64,000 nt of DNA from Delphinapterus leucas (GCF_002288925.2 NW_022097996.1:11714139-11778138), one strand, 5' to 3'; numbered from the stretch's first letter, positions 22,238-33,139 are shown. Notes: generated from the sequence alone by a model not told the origin. A program made the numbers and translations.

Positions 22238-23460
22238 ACCTGAGCTGGGTTTTTAAAACACAGGAAGGATTTCAACAGCGCAGGGAGGAGAGAACATCAG
22301 TGTTCTTGCCAGAGGGGGCAGTGGATGCCGAGGCAAAGAGGCAAGGATGCTCAGGGTACATCCAGCTGAGCTCAGCAGAAAGAGCAGCTATGGGAGGGCC
22401 TTGAAAACCAGAGTGCAGAGGACAGATGTAGTCAATTAATCCATCAGTCATTTTTTTAAAAATTGTGGTGAAAAGCACATAAAATTTATCATCGTAACCA
22501 TTTTTAAGGGTACAGTTCAGTAGCGTTAAGTATATTCACATTGTTACGACATGGGTCTCCAGAATTTTTTCAGCCTGCAAATCTGAAACTCTGCACCCAT
22601 GAAACAACTACCCTATTCTCCCCCCATTCCCACCCCGGGTAACTCCCATTCTACTTTCTGCCTCTATGAATTTGACTATTCTAGGTACCTTATACAAGTG
22701 GAATGATACAGTATTTGTCTTTTTGTGACGGGCTTATTTCACTTAACAGTATCTTCAAGGTTCATCCATGTTATAACCTGTGACAGGATTTTCATCTTTT
22801 TTAAGGCTGAATATTTGTGTGTATATACCACATTTGTTTATCCACTCATCTGTCAATGGATACAGGCAGGTTGCTTCCACCTTTTGGCTCTTGAGAATAA
22901 TGCTGCTACGAATATGGGTGTTCAGATATCTCTCTGAGTCTTTGCTTTCAATCCTTTTGGATATGAAGTGGGATTGCTGGATGATATGGTAGTTCTATTT
23001 TTAATTTTTTGAGGAAGCGCCATACTGTTTTCCATAGTGGTCGCACCATTTTACATTCCTGCCAACTGGGCACAAGGGCTCCAATTTATCAACATCCTCG
23101 GCAACACTTGTTATTTTTTGTTTTTTCGATAGTCGCCATTCTAGTGTGTGTGAGCATCCTTCAGTCATTTTTGAGTAGGGGCATGATGGAGTCAGAGCTA
23201 CATGTTGGAGGTTGTCTCTGGCAGCAGCAAAGTCAAGAGGCAGGAGATTGTCAAGGCTTTGGCAATGGTCAGAGTGTAGGGAGGGACTCCTGACCAGGGC
23301 TGGTGGTAAAGGAAAGAAGCAGCTAGACTTAGGGGAGGCAAGAGACAGGGAAGAGCTAGACGGGACTCAAGTTTCAAGCACAAAAGACCGAGAAAATAGT
23401 GATACAATGAGAAAAATAGGAAGCTGGGATGGAGGGCTGCTCGTGGGGAGGTTCTGAGAT
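22238..23460 (-). mobile_element. L2 LINE, antisense, split by an L1M insertion
   Basis: The left piece 22238-22446 (gagggccttgaaaaccagag) and right piece 23156-23460 (gagtaggggcatgatggagt, ggttgtctctggcagcagc) join into one antisense L2 when the L1M between them is removed. The flanks of the insertion both carry a tcagtcattttt-type repeat. Confidence 0.65.
22447..23155 (-). mobile_element. L1M-class LINE nested in L2
   Basis: The plus strand starts with a T-run then attgtggtgaaaagcacat, the reverse of an L1M 3' end, and continues into antisense ORF2 (tttgtttatccactcatctg, ccatactgttttccatagtg). 5'-truncated. It splits the L2 of 22238-23460. Confidence 0.85.
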
Positions 23461-23801
23461 CGGGCAGGTGCCCGCAGGTGCGAGGTTTGTTGTCAAGGCA
23501 GGGCTGGTGCCCTGAAGACAGCTCAAGGCTAGACACGATCATGATGTCCTTCCTATGGCACTTTTATGTATATGATCACCTCCGTGCTCATGACACCTGG
23601 TGAGGTGAGTCCAAGCAGGTGTCATTTCCACCAGCTGAGCGATGAGAAATGAGAAAGTATAAATGACAAGCCAAGACCACATGGCATATCAGACAGAACC
23701 AGAGCCTGGGTAAGTTCCTGAGTCTGGTTCTATTCCCGTGGCCTCTTTCCTTGAGATAAGACTTGTCCAGGAGCATGAAGGGCTCAATCAGTGGAAGACA
23801 C
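23461..23801. other. Anonymous sequence, possible weak MIR
   Basis: About 23560-23700 has faint antisense MIR features (tgatcacctccgtgctcat). Nothing else was recognised. Confidence 0.4.
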
Positions 23802-23940
23802 ATTCATTCATTTGACAAATATTCTTTAAGTGACTGGCAGTGTACTAGGTGTTGGAGATTTACTAGTTATTAAAATCAAATAGACATGACCCTCCCATCA
23901 TGAAGCCTATATTCTTGTAGATGACACAGTAAACGAGTAG
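23802..23940 (-). mobile_element. L2 3' end fragment
   Basis: The plus strand reads attcattcatttgacaaata, cagtgtactaggtgttggag and tcatgaagcctatattcttg, the antisense L2 3' terminus. Confidence 0.65.
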
Positions 23941-24257
23941 GCCTTCTGACAATTTTCCTAGAAGCCCAAAGAATTCCTCAGGAGAAGTGTCCCAAGGCGA
24001 ATTTGTGCCTCGAAAATGGAAGCTGCTCTGCCAAGTCTGTCATGTTAACTCAAGGTGGACCACGTGCAGACTTAACGCACCGTATCCAAGACAACAGCAA
24101 AGGAGGGCATTGCCTAGAATGAGTCCTTAAAATATTTAGGCACAAAAGGTACTTCTGGTTGACTTTCAGGGAAAACATTATTCTTTTCTCTCTATTCTCT
24201 TTTTCTTTTACTCAAAACTCATCAGTAAAAGTCTGTCTTCTTCACTCAATACCAATA
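23941..24257. other. Anonymous sequence
   Basis: Nothing recognised. Confidence 0.45.
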
Positions 24258-24758
24258 ATCCATGTCTATAGAGGAGGTTGCCGGCATACCCACGTTCATA
24301 GCAGCATTATCCACAATAGTCAAAAGATGAAGCCATCTAAATGAATGGGTAAACAAAATGTGATATATACGCACACTGGAATGCTATTCAGCCTTAAAAT
24401 GGAAGGAAATACTGACACATGCTACAATATGGATAAACCTTGGAGACATTATGCTAAGCGAAATAAGCCTGTCACAAAAAGAGAAATATTGCATGATTCC
24501 ACTTACATGAGGTACTTAAGAGTAGCCACATTCAGAGAGACGGAAAGTAGAATACTAGTTACCAGGAGCTGGGGGAAGGGAAAATGAGAGTTATAAGAAT
24601 GGGTACAGAGTTTCAGTTGGGGAAGATGAAACATTTCTGGAGATAAATGGTGGTGATGGATATTGTGAACGTATGTACTACCACTGAACCATATACTTAA
24701 AATGACTAAAATGATACATTTTATATTTTGTATATTTTATCACTATACATACATATTT
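24258..24758 (+). mobile_element. L1M-class LINE 3' end
   Basis: Sense copy: acccacgttcatagcagcat (ORF2 end), tacagagtttcagttgggga, aaatggtggtgatggatatt and accatatacttaaaatgac. A sister copy with the same 3' end is at 54965-55405. Confidence 0.85.
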
Positions 24759-25147
24759 TTAAAAAAAGGTTTCAGGCTTCCCTGGTGGCACAGTGGTTAA
24801 GAATCCGCCTGCCAATGCAGGGGACACGGGTTCGAGCCCTGGTCCGGGAAGATCCCACATGCCACGGAGCAACTAAGCCCGTGTGCCACAACTACTGAGC
24901 CTGTGCTCTGGAGTCCGCAAGCCACAAATACTGAGCCCGCGTGTCACAACTACTGAAGCCCGTGCACCTAGAGCCCGTGTTCCACAACAAGAGAAACCAC
25001 CATGATGAGAAGCCTGCGCACCGCAATGAAGAGTAGACCCCACTCGCTGCAACTAGAGAAAGCCTGAGCTCAGCAACGTAGACCCATCACAGCCAAAAAT
25101 AAATAAGTAAAATAAATTTTTAAAAAATAAAATTAAAAAAAGGTTTC
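24759..25147 (+). mobile_element. Long CHR-type SINE (about 360 bp) with TSD
   Basis: The insert 24774-25132 has the tRNA-like head (aggcttccctggtggcacag, B box ggttcgagccc), then internal repeats built on gccacaactactgagcc, then an (AAAT)n tail. The perfect 15-bp TSD ttaaaaaaaggtttc is at 24759-24773 and 25133-25147. Confidence 0.95.
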
Positions 25148-25260
25148 CATGCTGCCAGTAGGAAAGCTCGCAAACAAACCTCTTCTCCATCTTGCGGGAC
25201 TTAGTCTCATCATCTTTAATAAGTGGGGCTGACTAGAGGCTTCTGCGTCTGCGGTCTGAT

Positions 25261-25274
25261 GTTTCCATGGTAAC
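25261..25274. promoter_or_regulatory. RFX X-box-like palindrome
   Basis: GTTTCCATGGTAAC. The right half GGTAAC fits the RGYAAC half-site exactly, and the left half has one change. It lies in sequence without a recognised repeat. Inferred from the motif only. Confidence 0.35.
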
Positions 25275-25444
25275 CACAAAAAGCAGATGCCTGGCGAGCA
25301 GGATTTCACCATCAAAGCAACAGGGTTCACCTTACTGGTCTCCCTCCCATCCGCTCCATTCTCTAAATTGCTACACAGAGAGCTAAAAATCTGTCGGATG
25401 TGCCTCTCTGCCTCTCACGCCATCACTCAGGTGCTCTGAAGCTC

Positions 25445-25690
25445 AGTTATTCCAGCATGCCATGCTGGAGTTTATTCCCACATGCTCTTCTCTCCATTCT
25501 AGAACACCTTGTCCTTCTCATGCCCCACTCCCCCAGCATGTTCCTTTACTAGCTCTTCCCTCTCTTTCCAATTCTTCAGGGCTCAGCTGCCATGTCCCTT
25601 CCTCCAGGAAGCCTCCCTCTCCTGACTGCCCGGACGACATTACATCCTCTGTTACATGTTCCCGTGGCACCCTGCCTCCTCCCAGGGGAA
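25445..25690 (+). mobile_element. L2 3' region fragment
   Basis: Sense L2 phrases: ccaattcttcagggctcagc, catgtcccttcctccaggaa and gcctccctctcctgactgcc. Confidence 0.7.
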
Positions 25691-25774
25691 GACATTCATG
25701 GAACAAACCACAGTGAGGGTGAGAAAAGTAGGCAGTAAGAGAGGGGAGAGTCATCCCAGATGCCTTTTATTAAA

Positions 25775-25970
25775 ATTAGAGAGAAGCCTGTGAGCATTAG
25801 GGACTTTGGACTCAGAACCCATCAGACCGGAAACCCCAGATCTCCTTCTCAGGAGTTCTGTGACCGTAACCAAGTTACTTAACTGCTTCAAGTCTGTTTC
25901 CTCTTCTGCAAAGCTGAGATAAAATTTCCTAACTCCCCGGGCTGTTGAAAAGTTGAAGGGAAGTGGCATA
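25775..25970 (+). mobile_element. MIR SINE
   Basis: Sense MIR: gactttggactcagaaccca, gtaaccaagttacttaactg and tctgtttcctcttctgcaaa. Confidence 0.8.
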
Positions 25971-25989
25971 TCCCAGCAGCTCTAGTCTT

Positions 25990-26480
25990 GGGTCATTCCC
26001 CGCCAGTCAAACATCCTCAGCCCTCCTTACCTAATACCTGATTTCCTGCCTGCACTCTGCTTCCTCCCCAGCTCAATACCCAGACTGCAGCCAGAGAATC
26101 TTTCTAAACTGCACAAGTGATAACCCTCTGCTTGCCTGGAGTCATTCTCCATTGACTCCAGGAGAAAATCTACACTCATAGTTGGTCCCCTGCTGTGCTC
26201 TCTGGCCTCATATTTCTCTACTGTCCCCTACGGCCTGAGTTCTAGCCACACGGAGTTTCAGCTCAGGCTCTCCCCTGCCTGTGGGTCATCGCACCCATTT
26301 CTTCCTCAATGTGAAACACCATCCGCAATCCCACGCTTTGCCTGACAACACTTACTTGTCCTCAGGTCACTTCTGTGAAGCCCCACCTGGCCTCTACCAC
26401 TTGCATGCACAGCCCCATAGAACTCTATGATTTTCATCGTCCTGCCCGTTATTGCATTTTTTGTGTGCATTACAATTCTT
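25990..26480 (+). mobile_element. L2 LINE 3' region, later interrupted
   Basis: Sense L2: gataaccctctgcttgcctg, gtcctcaggtcacttctgtg and gaagccccacctggcctcta. Its expected 3' terminus appears downstream at about 28540-28600 (cagtgcctgacacatagcaa), after two L1M copies, so one L2 may have been split. Confidence 0.65.
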
Positions 26481-26603
26481 TTTTAAACTGGCTTTACCAG
26501 TTTTATTAATGTATAATTGACATACAATAAACTGCACACATTGAAGTATACAGTTTGATTAGCTCTGACACGTACACACCCGTGAAAGAATCACCACACT
26601 CAA

Positions 26604-26969
26604 GATAATAAATTTAGGGACTTCCCTGGTGGTCCAGTGGTAAAGAATACGCCTTACAATGCAGGAGACGCAGGTTCAATCCCTGGTCAGGGAACTAAGA
26701 TCCCACACGCCACGGGGCAACTAAGCCTGCGCACCACAACGACTGAGCTTGCGCGCCTCAACTAGAGAGTCTGCTTGCCATGAACTACAGAGCCTACGTG
26801 CCCTGGAGCCTGTGCACCACAACTAGAGAAGAGAAAACTCACACACCACAACTAGAGAGAAGCAATGAAGAGCATGCACGCCTCAATGCAGATCCCGTGT
26901 GCCGCAACTAACACCCAATGCAGCCAAAAAATAAATAAATAAATCTTTTAAAAAATGATAATAAATTTA
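26604..26969 (+). mobile_element. Long CHR-type SINE with TSD
   Basis: The insert 26617-26956 begins gggacttccctggtggtcca, has internal caccacaac-type repeats and an (AAAT)n tail. The perfect 13-bp TSD gataataaattta is at 26604-26616 and 26957-26969. Confidence 0.95.
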
Positions 26970-27497
26970 TCTATCAGCCCCTCAAATTTCTTTGTTGTCC
27001 CCTGATAATCTCTTCCTCCTGCCCTCTCCAACCCTTCTCTCATTTTCAGGCAACCACCGATTGGCTCTGTCACCATATATTAGTTAGCATTTTCTAGAAT
27101 TTTATATAAACGTAATCATACAGTATATGATCTCTTTTCCCTGGCTTTTTTTACCCAGTGTAATTATTTTGAGATTCATCCATGTAACAGCAGTAGTACG
27201 TCCTTTTTTTATTGTTGAGTAGTATTCTACTGTATGCATATAATACAGTCTGTTTATCCATTTATCTGCTGATGGACATTTGTGTTGTTTCCTGTCTGTA
27301 TGAGTGTATGCTTTCATTTCTCCTGGGTAAATATGTAGAAGTGCAATGGCTGTATTATATGGCAGAATATGTTCAACTTTTTTAACAAACTGTCAAACTG
27401 TTTTCCAAAAGGGGTTGTACCATTTTACATTCTCACCAGTAAAGTATGAGAGTTCCAATCGCTCTACATTCTTGTCAATACTTGGTATGGTCAATCT

Positions 27498-27569
27498 TTT
27501 TAATTCTAGCCATTGTAATAGGTGTATGATGGTATCTCTTATTGTGGTTTTAAGTTGCATTTTCCTAAT
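27498..27569. repeat. 72-bp segment duplicated 2.4 kb away (copy A, in L1M)
   Basis: This stretch of the antisense L1M is repeated at 29894-29965 with one mismatch in 72 (cttaTtg here, cttaCtg there). Here it is continuous with L1M sequence on both sides, so this is the likely donor. Confidence 0.9.
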
Positions 27570-27734
27570 GATTAATGATGCTGAGCATCTTTTCACGTGC
27601 TTATTTGCCATCCACACATCTTGTTTGGTGAAGTCTCCAAGAAATTTTAAAAGAAAACAAATTGTAAAAACTAAACCTGTTAGGGAAGTCTTTTCATGAA
27701 CGTAATTTCTACTCTTTACTCCACTATTTAAAGT

Positions 27735-28480
27735 GGAATAGCTATAATTTTTCACATTTAAAAATTGTGGTAGGGCTTCCCTGGTGGCGCAGTGGTTGAG
27801 AGTCCGCCTGCCGATGCAGGGGACGCGGGTTCGTGCCCCGGTCCGGGAGGATCCCACATGCCGAGGAGCGGCTGGGCCCGTGAGCCATGGCCGCTGAGCC
27901 TGCGCGTCCGGAGCCTGTGCTCCGCGACGGGAGAGGCCACAACAGTGAGAGGCCCGCGTACTGCAAAAAAAGAAATTGTGGTAAAATATACACAACATAA
28001 AATTTACCACTTTAACTGTTTTTAAGTGTGCAGTTCAGTGGCATTAAGTACATTCACTTTATTGTGAAACCATCACCACCATCTGTCTCCAGAACTCTTT
28101 TCATCATCCCAAATTGAAACTCCCTACCCATTAAAAACTAACTCCTCGCTTCTCCGCACTCCTCCCAGCCCCTGGCAACCAACATTCTGCTTTCTGTCTC
28201 TATGAACTTGACTACCCTGGGCACCTCAAATGAATCAGACAACACTTGTCCTTCTGTGACGGACTTACTTCACTTAGCATAACGTCTTCAAGTTCATCCA
28301 TGTTGTAGACGCGACAGCATTTCCCCCTTTTTAAGGCTGAATAATATTCTTTTGTATGTATACACCACATTTGGTTTATCCATTCACCCATCAGTGACCA
28401 CTTGGGTTGCTTCCACTTTTTGACTATTGTGAATAACGCTGCTATGAACATGGGTATACAGATGTCTGAGTCCCTTATTA
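27735..28480 (-). mobile_element. L1M-class LINE interrupted by a young SINE
   Basis: The plus strand has attgtggtaaaatatacaca and taagtacattcactttattg (3' UTR, reversed), then antisense ORF2 (gggttgcttccactttttga). The SINE at 27773-27972 lies close to its 3' end. Confidence 0.85.
27762..27983 (+). mobile_element. Young CHR-type SINE (200 bp) with TSD
   Basis: The insert 27773-27972 is full length, from gggcttccctggtggcgcag to the A-run, with B box gggttcgtgccc. The 11-bp TSD aaattgtggta is at 27762-27772 and 27973-27983. Its antisense strand is open in more than one frame, giving recurrent spurious proteins. Confidence 0.95.
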
Positions 28481-28539
28481 ATTGCATTTTTAATTTTTAA
28501 ATGTAATTTCAATTAATTGCATCTGAATGGTTGTATACT

Positions 28540-28600
28540 ACATTGCCTACAACAGTGCCTGACACATAGCAAGCATTTAATAAATATATATGAAATTGAC
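28540..28600 (+). mobile_element. L2 3' terminus
   Basis: Phrases cagtgcctgacacatagcaa and gcatttaataaatat. Probably the end of the L2 that starts near 25990. Confidence 0.6.
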
Positions 28601-28934
28601 AGCTAGACGAGCGAATGCATGAGTGAATCCCAAATTGGACATCAGCTCAGACAGAGCTGTATCATTTGTCCTGTGGGTGCCAGTCCCAGTGTCCTAAGGT
28701 CAGGATGCTGCATCAGTTAAGAAACTGATCTCTTTGGATCCCATCCAAGAAGGGAGGAAAACACTTCCCCTGCTTTAATTTGTCACCCTTGCCTCTGCTT
28801 GATGTCCCACGGGAGGCTCAGCTGCCTGAGGTCTCTGGGTTAGTCACAAGATACTCACTCGGGGGGAGGCATAGCTGAGGCTATTCTTTCCTCTGAGACA
28901 TCTGAGGAACCACTCACTACATTCTGTCCCATGG
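28601..28934. other. Anonymous sequence
   Basis: Nothing recognised. Confidence 0.45.
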
Positions 28935-29175
28935 AATAATAATAACATTAAAAGCTAACATTTTTGTGTGCTTACCCTGGGTCGGTGCTTTAGAAGCATT
29001 AACTCATTTAATTGTTAAGTAACCCTGAATTAGGCACTGTAAGGCTCCTCACTTCACAAAACAAAAAGCAAAAGCACAGAGAAGTTCATTAACTTGCCCA
29101 TGGTCACCCAGCTAGTAAATGGCAGAGCCAGAGTTTGAATCCAGGCACTCTTGACTCCAGAACCTACCAGGCAGA
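28935..29175 (-). mobile_element. MIR SINE, nearly complete
   Basis: Antisense MIR: attaactcatttaattgtta, cttgcccatggtcacccagc, tagtaaatggcagagccaga and gtttgaatccaggcactctt. Confidence 0.88.
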
Positions 29176-29316
29176 AGAAAAAGGCACAACCAACCCCTCA
29201 GGCTGAGAGCAGTTTTCATTTAGTTAAGTTGAAGTTAAGCAGAGTCCCTCTAAAATGTTTCTGTCTAAGCCTGAATAATATTTATCGACTACATTTTGGA
29301 AAACACATTAAAAAAT

Positions 29317-29542
29317 GTTAAGTCAGGGCTTCCCTGGTGGCGCAGTGGTTGAGAGTCCGCCCGCCGATGCAGGGGACGCGGGTTCGTGCCCCAGTCCGGG
29401 AAGATCCCACATGCCGCGGAGCGGCTGGGCCCGTGAGCCATGGCCGCTGAGCCTGCGCATCCGGAGCCTGTGCTCCGCAACGGGAGAGGCCACAGCAGTG
29501 AGAGGCCCACGTACCGCAAAAAAAAAAAAAAAGTTAAGTCAA
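29317..29542 (+). mobile_element. Young CHR-type SINE (200 bp) with TSD
   Basis: The insert 29326-29533 is full length with an A15 tail. The 9-bp TSD gttaagtca is at 29317-29325 and 29534-29542. Confidence 0.95.
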
Positions 29543-29779
29543 ATAATCCCACCAAAAAGATAACCACTCAACATACTGGATGTTTCCTCCCCGTTTCTTC
29601 TCCTTACTTACATACTTGAACTTAGCTGATATGATGAGTGTCTTCATTCTCTTAACAAAGAGGCAACAGTCCCCCCCGTCTTGATACATCTGCCATTGGC
29701 ACCCATTCCTCCTGCTTAATTCTCTTCCATAGGTCTCCATTGTATTCCTGCCAAATGATGCAAAACAATGGGAACGTTA

Positions 29780-30030
29780 ATTCGTAGTAATAATGATGGC
29801 CTTTGACACTGAGTGCTGGCAAGCCCTGTGCTGAGGAAGTACTTCTGTACATTATCTCATGTAGCTCTCACCGTAGCGGAACTGTATTAGATGTTTTAAT
29901 TCTAGCCATTGTAATAGGTGTATGATGGTATCTCTTACTGTGGTTTTAAGTTGCATTTTCCTAATTATTATGATTATTAAGTTCATTTTACTGATGAGGA
30001 AGCTGAGACTAAAAATTTAGCATGTGCCTC
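29780..30030 (-). mobile_element. MIR-like SINE interrupted by a 72-bp templated insert
   Basis: The left part has cattatctcatgtagctctc. The right part has gttcattttactgatgagga and agctgagactaaaaatttag. Between them sits the L1M-derived 72-bp segment at 29894-29965, with no MIR bases matching it. Confidence 0.65.
29894..29965. repeat. 72-bp segment duplicated from L1M (copy B, in MIR)
   Basis: 71 of 72 bases match 27498-27569 in the same orientation. There is no A-tail and no obvious TSD, and flanking L1M sequence is absent. It looks like a templated insertion made during DNA repair. Confidence 0.9.
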
Positions 30031-30267
30031 TTCCTCTTACCTTTTCATTCCTGAATAACTTGGTCCTAAAGCCATTGGGTGAAGCCTAGAAAAACAGGTG
30101 TCCACATGGGGGTTGGAGGGGTTTAGACTGGGATGTCGGGCCTCCACTTCACCCCAAGGAGGTGGAAAGGACATCTGCATGAGGCTAGAAGGGCAGCTAA
30201 GTCTGATACCGAGCAAGACCCTGTGGGGCTCCTGGGCACAAAAGCCTTTCTTGTCCCCCATTTCTTT

Positions 30268-30845
30268 GATTACAGGAAATAGGCTTCACTCAGCCTCCAT
30301 GACGCTCCCTGAGTTCCAATAGGCAGGTTCAAACAGTTGTTGATCAGGGAAGGGAGGGGTTGGGAGACAAGGGAGGAACAGTCAAGAGGAACAATAGTGC
30401 AGCCTCGGGGCAGGGTCCTGGTTCCCCAACAAGGGATACACAGAACAATATCTTTGAGCTGTTTTGCAGATACTGAAACACCAAGTAAGTGGGAGAAGTT
30501 AACGGTTGACAATGGTATGCTGCCCACAAGCATGTAGACCCCAGACCCGGTTGGAACCAGAAGGTTGATGATGCCGACTCCCACTTACCTCCCCACCAAC
30601 CAGTCAGAAGATTGTCCATGAGCTGATCATGCCCTCTTTGAACCATTACTGTAAATCTCCTCACTACCCCCTCCAGGTCAGGACACATGGTTTTGAGGGC
30701 ATTAGCCCACTGTGGCCCCCTTTGCCTGACAAAGCAATAAAGCTATTCGTTTCTACTTCACCCAAAACTCCGAGATTCAATTTGGTGTTGGGGTACAGAG
30801 GCCAGATTCGGCTTCAGGTTCAGGGGGTGACAGTGTGAGGTCCCA
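30268..30845 (+). mobile_element. Class I ERV-like solo LTR (candidate)
   Basis: A sense LTR-like unit: caggaaataggcttcactca near the start, a centre with gagctgatcatgccctcttt, then the polyadenylation region caaagcaataaagctattcg (AATAAA at about 30737) and a U5-like gagattcaatttggtgttgg. This order (U3, AATAAA, U5 ending near a CA) is typical of gammaretrovirus-like LTRs. No internal viral genes lie on either side, so it is probably a solo LTR. The family was not identified and the 5' boundary is approximate. Confidence 0.55.
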
Positions 30846-31714
30846 GACACTGAGGAGGGTGGGAGAACCCACGGGGGTATTGAGGAGTGCCCCAGTGTGG
30901 GATGTTAAAACCCAAGCATGTGGAGGACAGAGTCCAAGCAGGAAGGAGGGGGTGTGGCACAGAGTATCAGATCCTGAAAAGGGTGAGGAAGGCGACGGTG
31001 TGTGAGTGAGGTGCTGGAGTTCAAGGGGGTGAGGATGCCATCCATAGAGGGAAGGGGTACCTGTGGCAGTGGGAATCAGTTACATAAAAAGGGGGTGATC
31101 AGTAAGTAGCCATATTACAGATAATGTAAACCAGATTTCTCCCTGTTGGAGAAAAGAGTTACAAATAAAGAAAGGGAGGAAACTAGAATGAATCTTTTGA
31201 TACCAGATTGGAACTGGAGGTATTGGCGTGAGCTCATTCTTTTCACCAGTACCTTTCAATATAGAAATAAATATATATGTACAGATGCAAATCTACAAAT
31301 GTATCCTCGTGTATATCCCTAGCTCTGTCCACTGAGAAAGCACGGGAGTTGCAACACTCCAAATGTAACAAGCACACCTACCACCCTCATCTTGGTTTCT
31401 AAATCATTCTCTGCTAAAAAGAATTGGTGCTGCTAGGACAAATGGCTCAGAGTACAAAATGTGCCTAGAATATTCTTATACTATTCTTACAAGAAGTAAG
31501 GAAATGCTTAAAGGTTGATGGGAACATTCCAAAAGGACATAAATGCACATATATCTGGTAGCATCTCTGCCACCAGGAAACTCACATTTCAGATAAGGAG
31601 CTAAGATTCAGAAACATAAAACAGTGGCAGGCACTCATGATCATATATAAACACGTGAAATGACTCTGAATGCTATTTGAGCTCACAGAACAAGGCTAGA
31701 CCTGTCAGGGAAGG
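30846..31714. other. Unclassified sequence, possibly old repeat
   Basis: 30846-31090 is G-rich with repeated phrases (gaggagggtggg, gaggaaggcgacg, gggggtgagg). 31200-31660 is AT-richer and may be an ancient DNA transposon or LINE. No coding evidence. Confidence 0.35.
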
Positions 31715-31905
31715 ACTGGAGATGGAGGTGGGGCTGCACTAGACCCTGAGTATGAGAAGGACTGACTGCAGTGGGAGAGAATATTCTAGGTGTGTGCATG
31801 GGGAGGGGGGTATCCTGAGAGCAGGTATAAAGATATAAATGAGCTTGCTGAAGAGAGGGGCAGAGGTAATGCTAAGAAGGACGGTGGGCAGGAGACAATG
31901 GCCTG
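31715..31905 (-). mobile_element. L2-like fragment (weak)
   Basis: Phrases such as gtgggagagaatattctagg and gaggggcagaggtaatgc resemble the antisense L2 segment seen more clearly at 61.1 kb. Diverged. Confidence 0.35.
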
Positions 31906-33139
31906 GCCACAATGAAGAGGGGCCTCACTCAGAGTTGCCACTAGGTTTCACTGGGTATTTCAGTGACATCAAAAGCTGACTGCTCAGCCTCCCATTATGT
32001 AAATCTCTGCGGAAAGAGCTTACCTCCAAGAATGAGCCTGTCATCAAAGCAGAGCCCACCTGGAGAAGGAAACGAAGGTGGGAGCCAGGTTCAGGAGCGT
32101 TGGGTTGACTACTGCTCGTAGGAGAGAGGAAAGAAGGTGCACGCTTATTTGCATTTATGGCCACATTCTGTGGCTCAGCCCTGACTGTCCCATTACTCAA
32201 GCTACTTCCTAAATCACAGTCCCACAAGGGGAAGCTTCACCTGTCCTGGCCATTGTCCAGGGCATTCACACAGCCCACCCTGCCCCTGTCATGGGAGTGT
32301 CATGACATCTCTCCCTGCCAAGTCTGCCACACCTCTGTACCTTCCTCCTCCCCTCCCTTTGGGCTCTTCCACCCTCCCCACCAGGCCCTTCCATGTTGCT
32401 TCAGCCATGCCAGAGCACTGATCTCACTGGGAGGCTGCACCCACTCCCATGCCACAAAAATGACCGTCCCACCCACCACTGCCTTGTCGTGGGAGGAGCT
32501 ATTTAAGATGGCACCTAACCTAAGGGAAGCTAAACAGCCAGTATTCTCACTCCCGGGATACAGGTGGAGAAACTGAGTCATGGAAACTCCTTGCCAAGAC
32601 CTTCTCAACTCCTCCGCGACTCAGCGAGGTCAAAATTCCACAAAGCCCAACGCACAAAGGCCAGTCACCCAGCCCTGGCTTTATCATGGACACGGGGCCT
32701 GGCTGGTGCCAGAAGTTTGGACCAGGGCTCAGCAGTGACAGCTCTAGGATGCCGCCTCTCAGACCTATGACGTTGAATCCTGAACCCAGCATAGACTTGC
32801 AAATCAAGGAATTCTGGCTGAAGATAATCTGGATGGTTCTATATCCCTTTGAGAGAGAGGTCACCAGCTGCGTGTGTCTGTCCATTCTAATGCAGTCAGT
32901 ACCCGTAAACTCCCTCTGTCGTGCTAGGTAAGGATCCCCGACGAAGCCTAAGCAAGTTGAGACCATAGTCCTAAGGGGTGTGCATCTCAGAAGCAGATGG
33001 TGGCTCAGGCCAGGCGCATACTCCTTTTGACTCTTAAGACATCTATTCTGTTGAACTCTATTTGGCTCCTAGCTGTGTTTGTAAAATGTCCAGCAAAGCC
33101 TCACAAGTTCACTTTCTTCTCCTTCCAGGAGGGAAAAGG
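31906..33139. other. Anonymous sequence upstream of the CpG island
   Basis: Frames at 32157-32576 (plus) and 32547-32966 (minus) are about 139 codons each, in different frames and without domains. A faint MIR trace lies near 32550-32640 (ggtggagaaactgagtcatg). No exon was recognised. Confidence 0.4.

Larger units (their letters stand above)
26482..27660 (-). mobile_element. L1M-class LINE interrupted by a SINE
   Basis: Antisense L1M. The 3' end on the plus strand is attaatgtataattgacata (26507 on). ORF2-derived sequence follows the SINE (ttgagattcatccatgtaac, tttatccatttatctgctga). It contains the 72-bp segment that is duplicated at 29894. Confidence 0.85.

Noticed and set aside
24774..25132. 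Repeated gccacaactactgagcc-type units that could suggest a CRISPR-like or satellite array
   Set aside because: These are the internal repeats of the long CHR SINE. They are not evenly spaced, and the whole is one TSD-bounded SINE.
27393..28010. 205-codon minus-strand frame
   Set aside because: It is the antisense of a young SINE fused to remains of L1M ORF2, with no start context and no unique domain.
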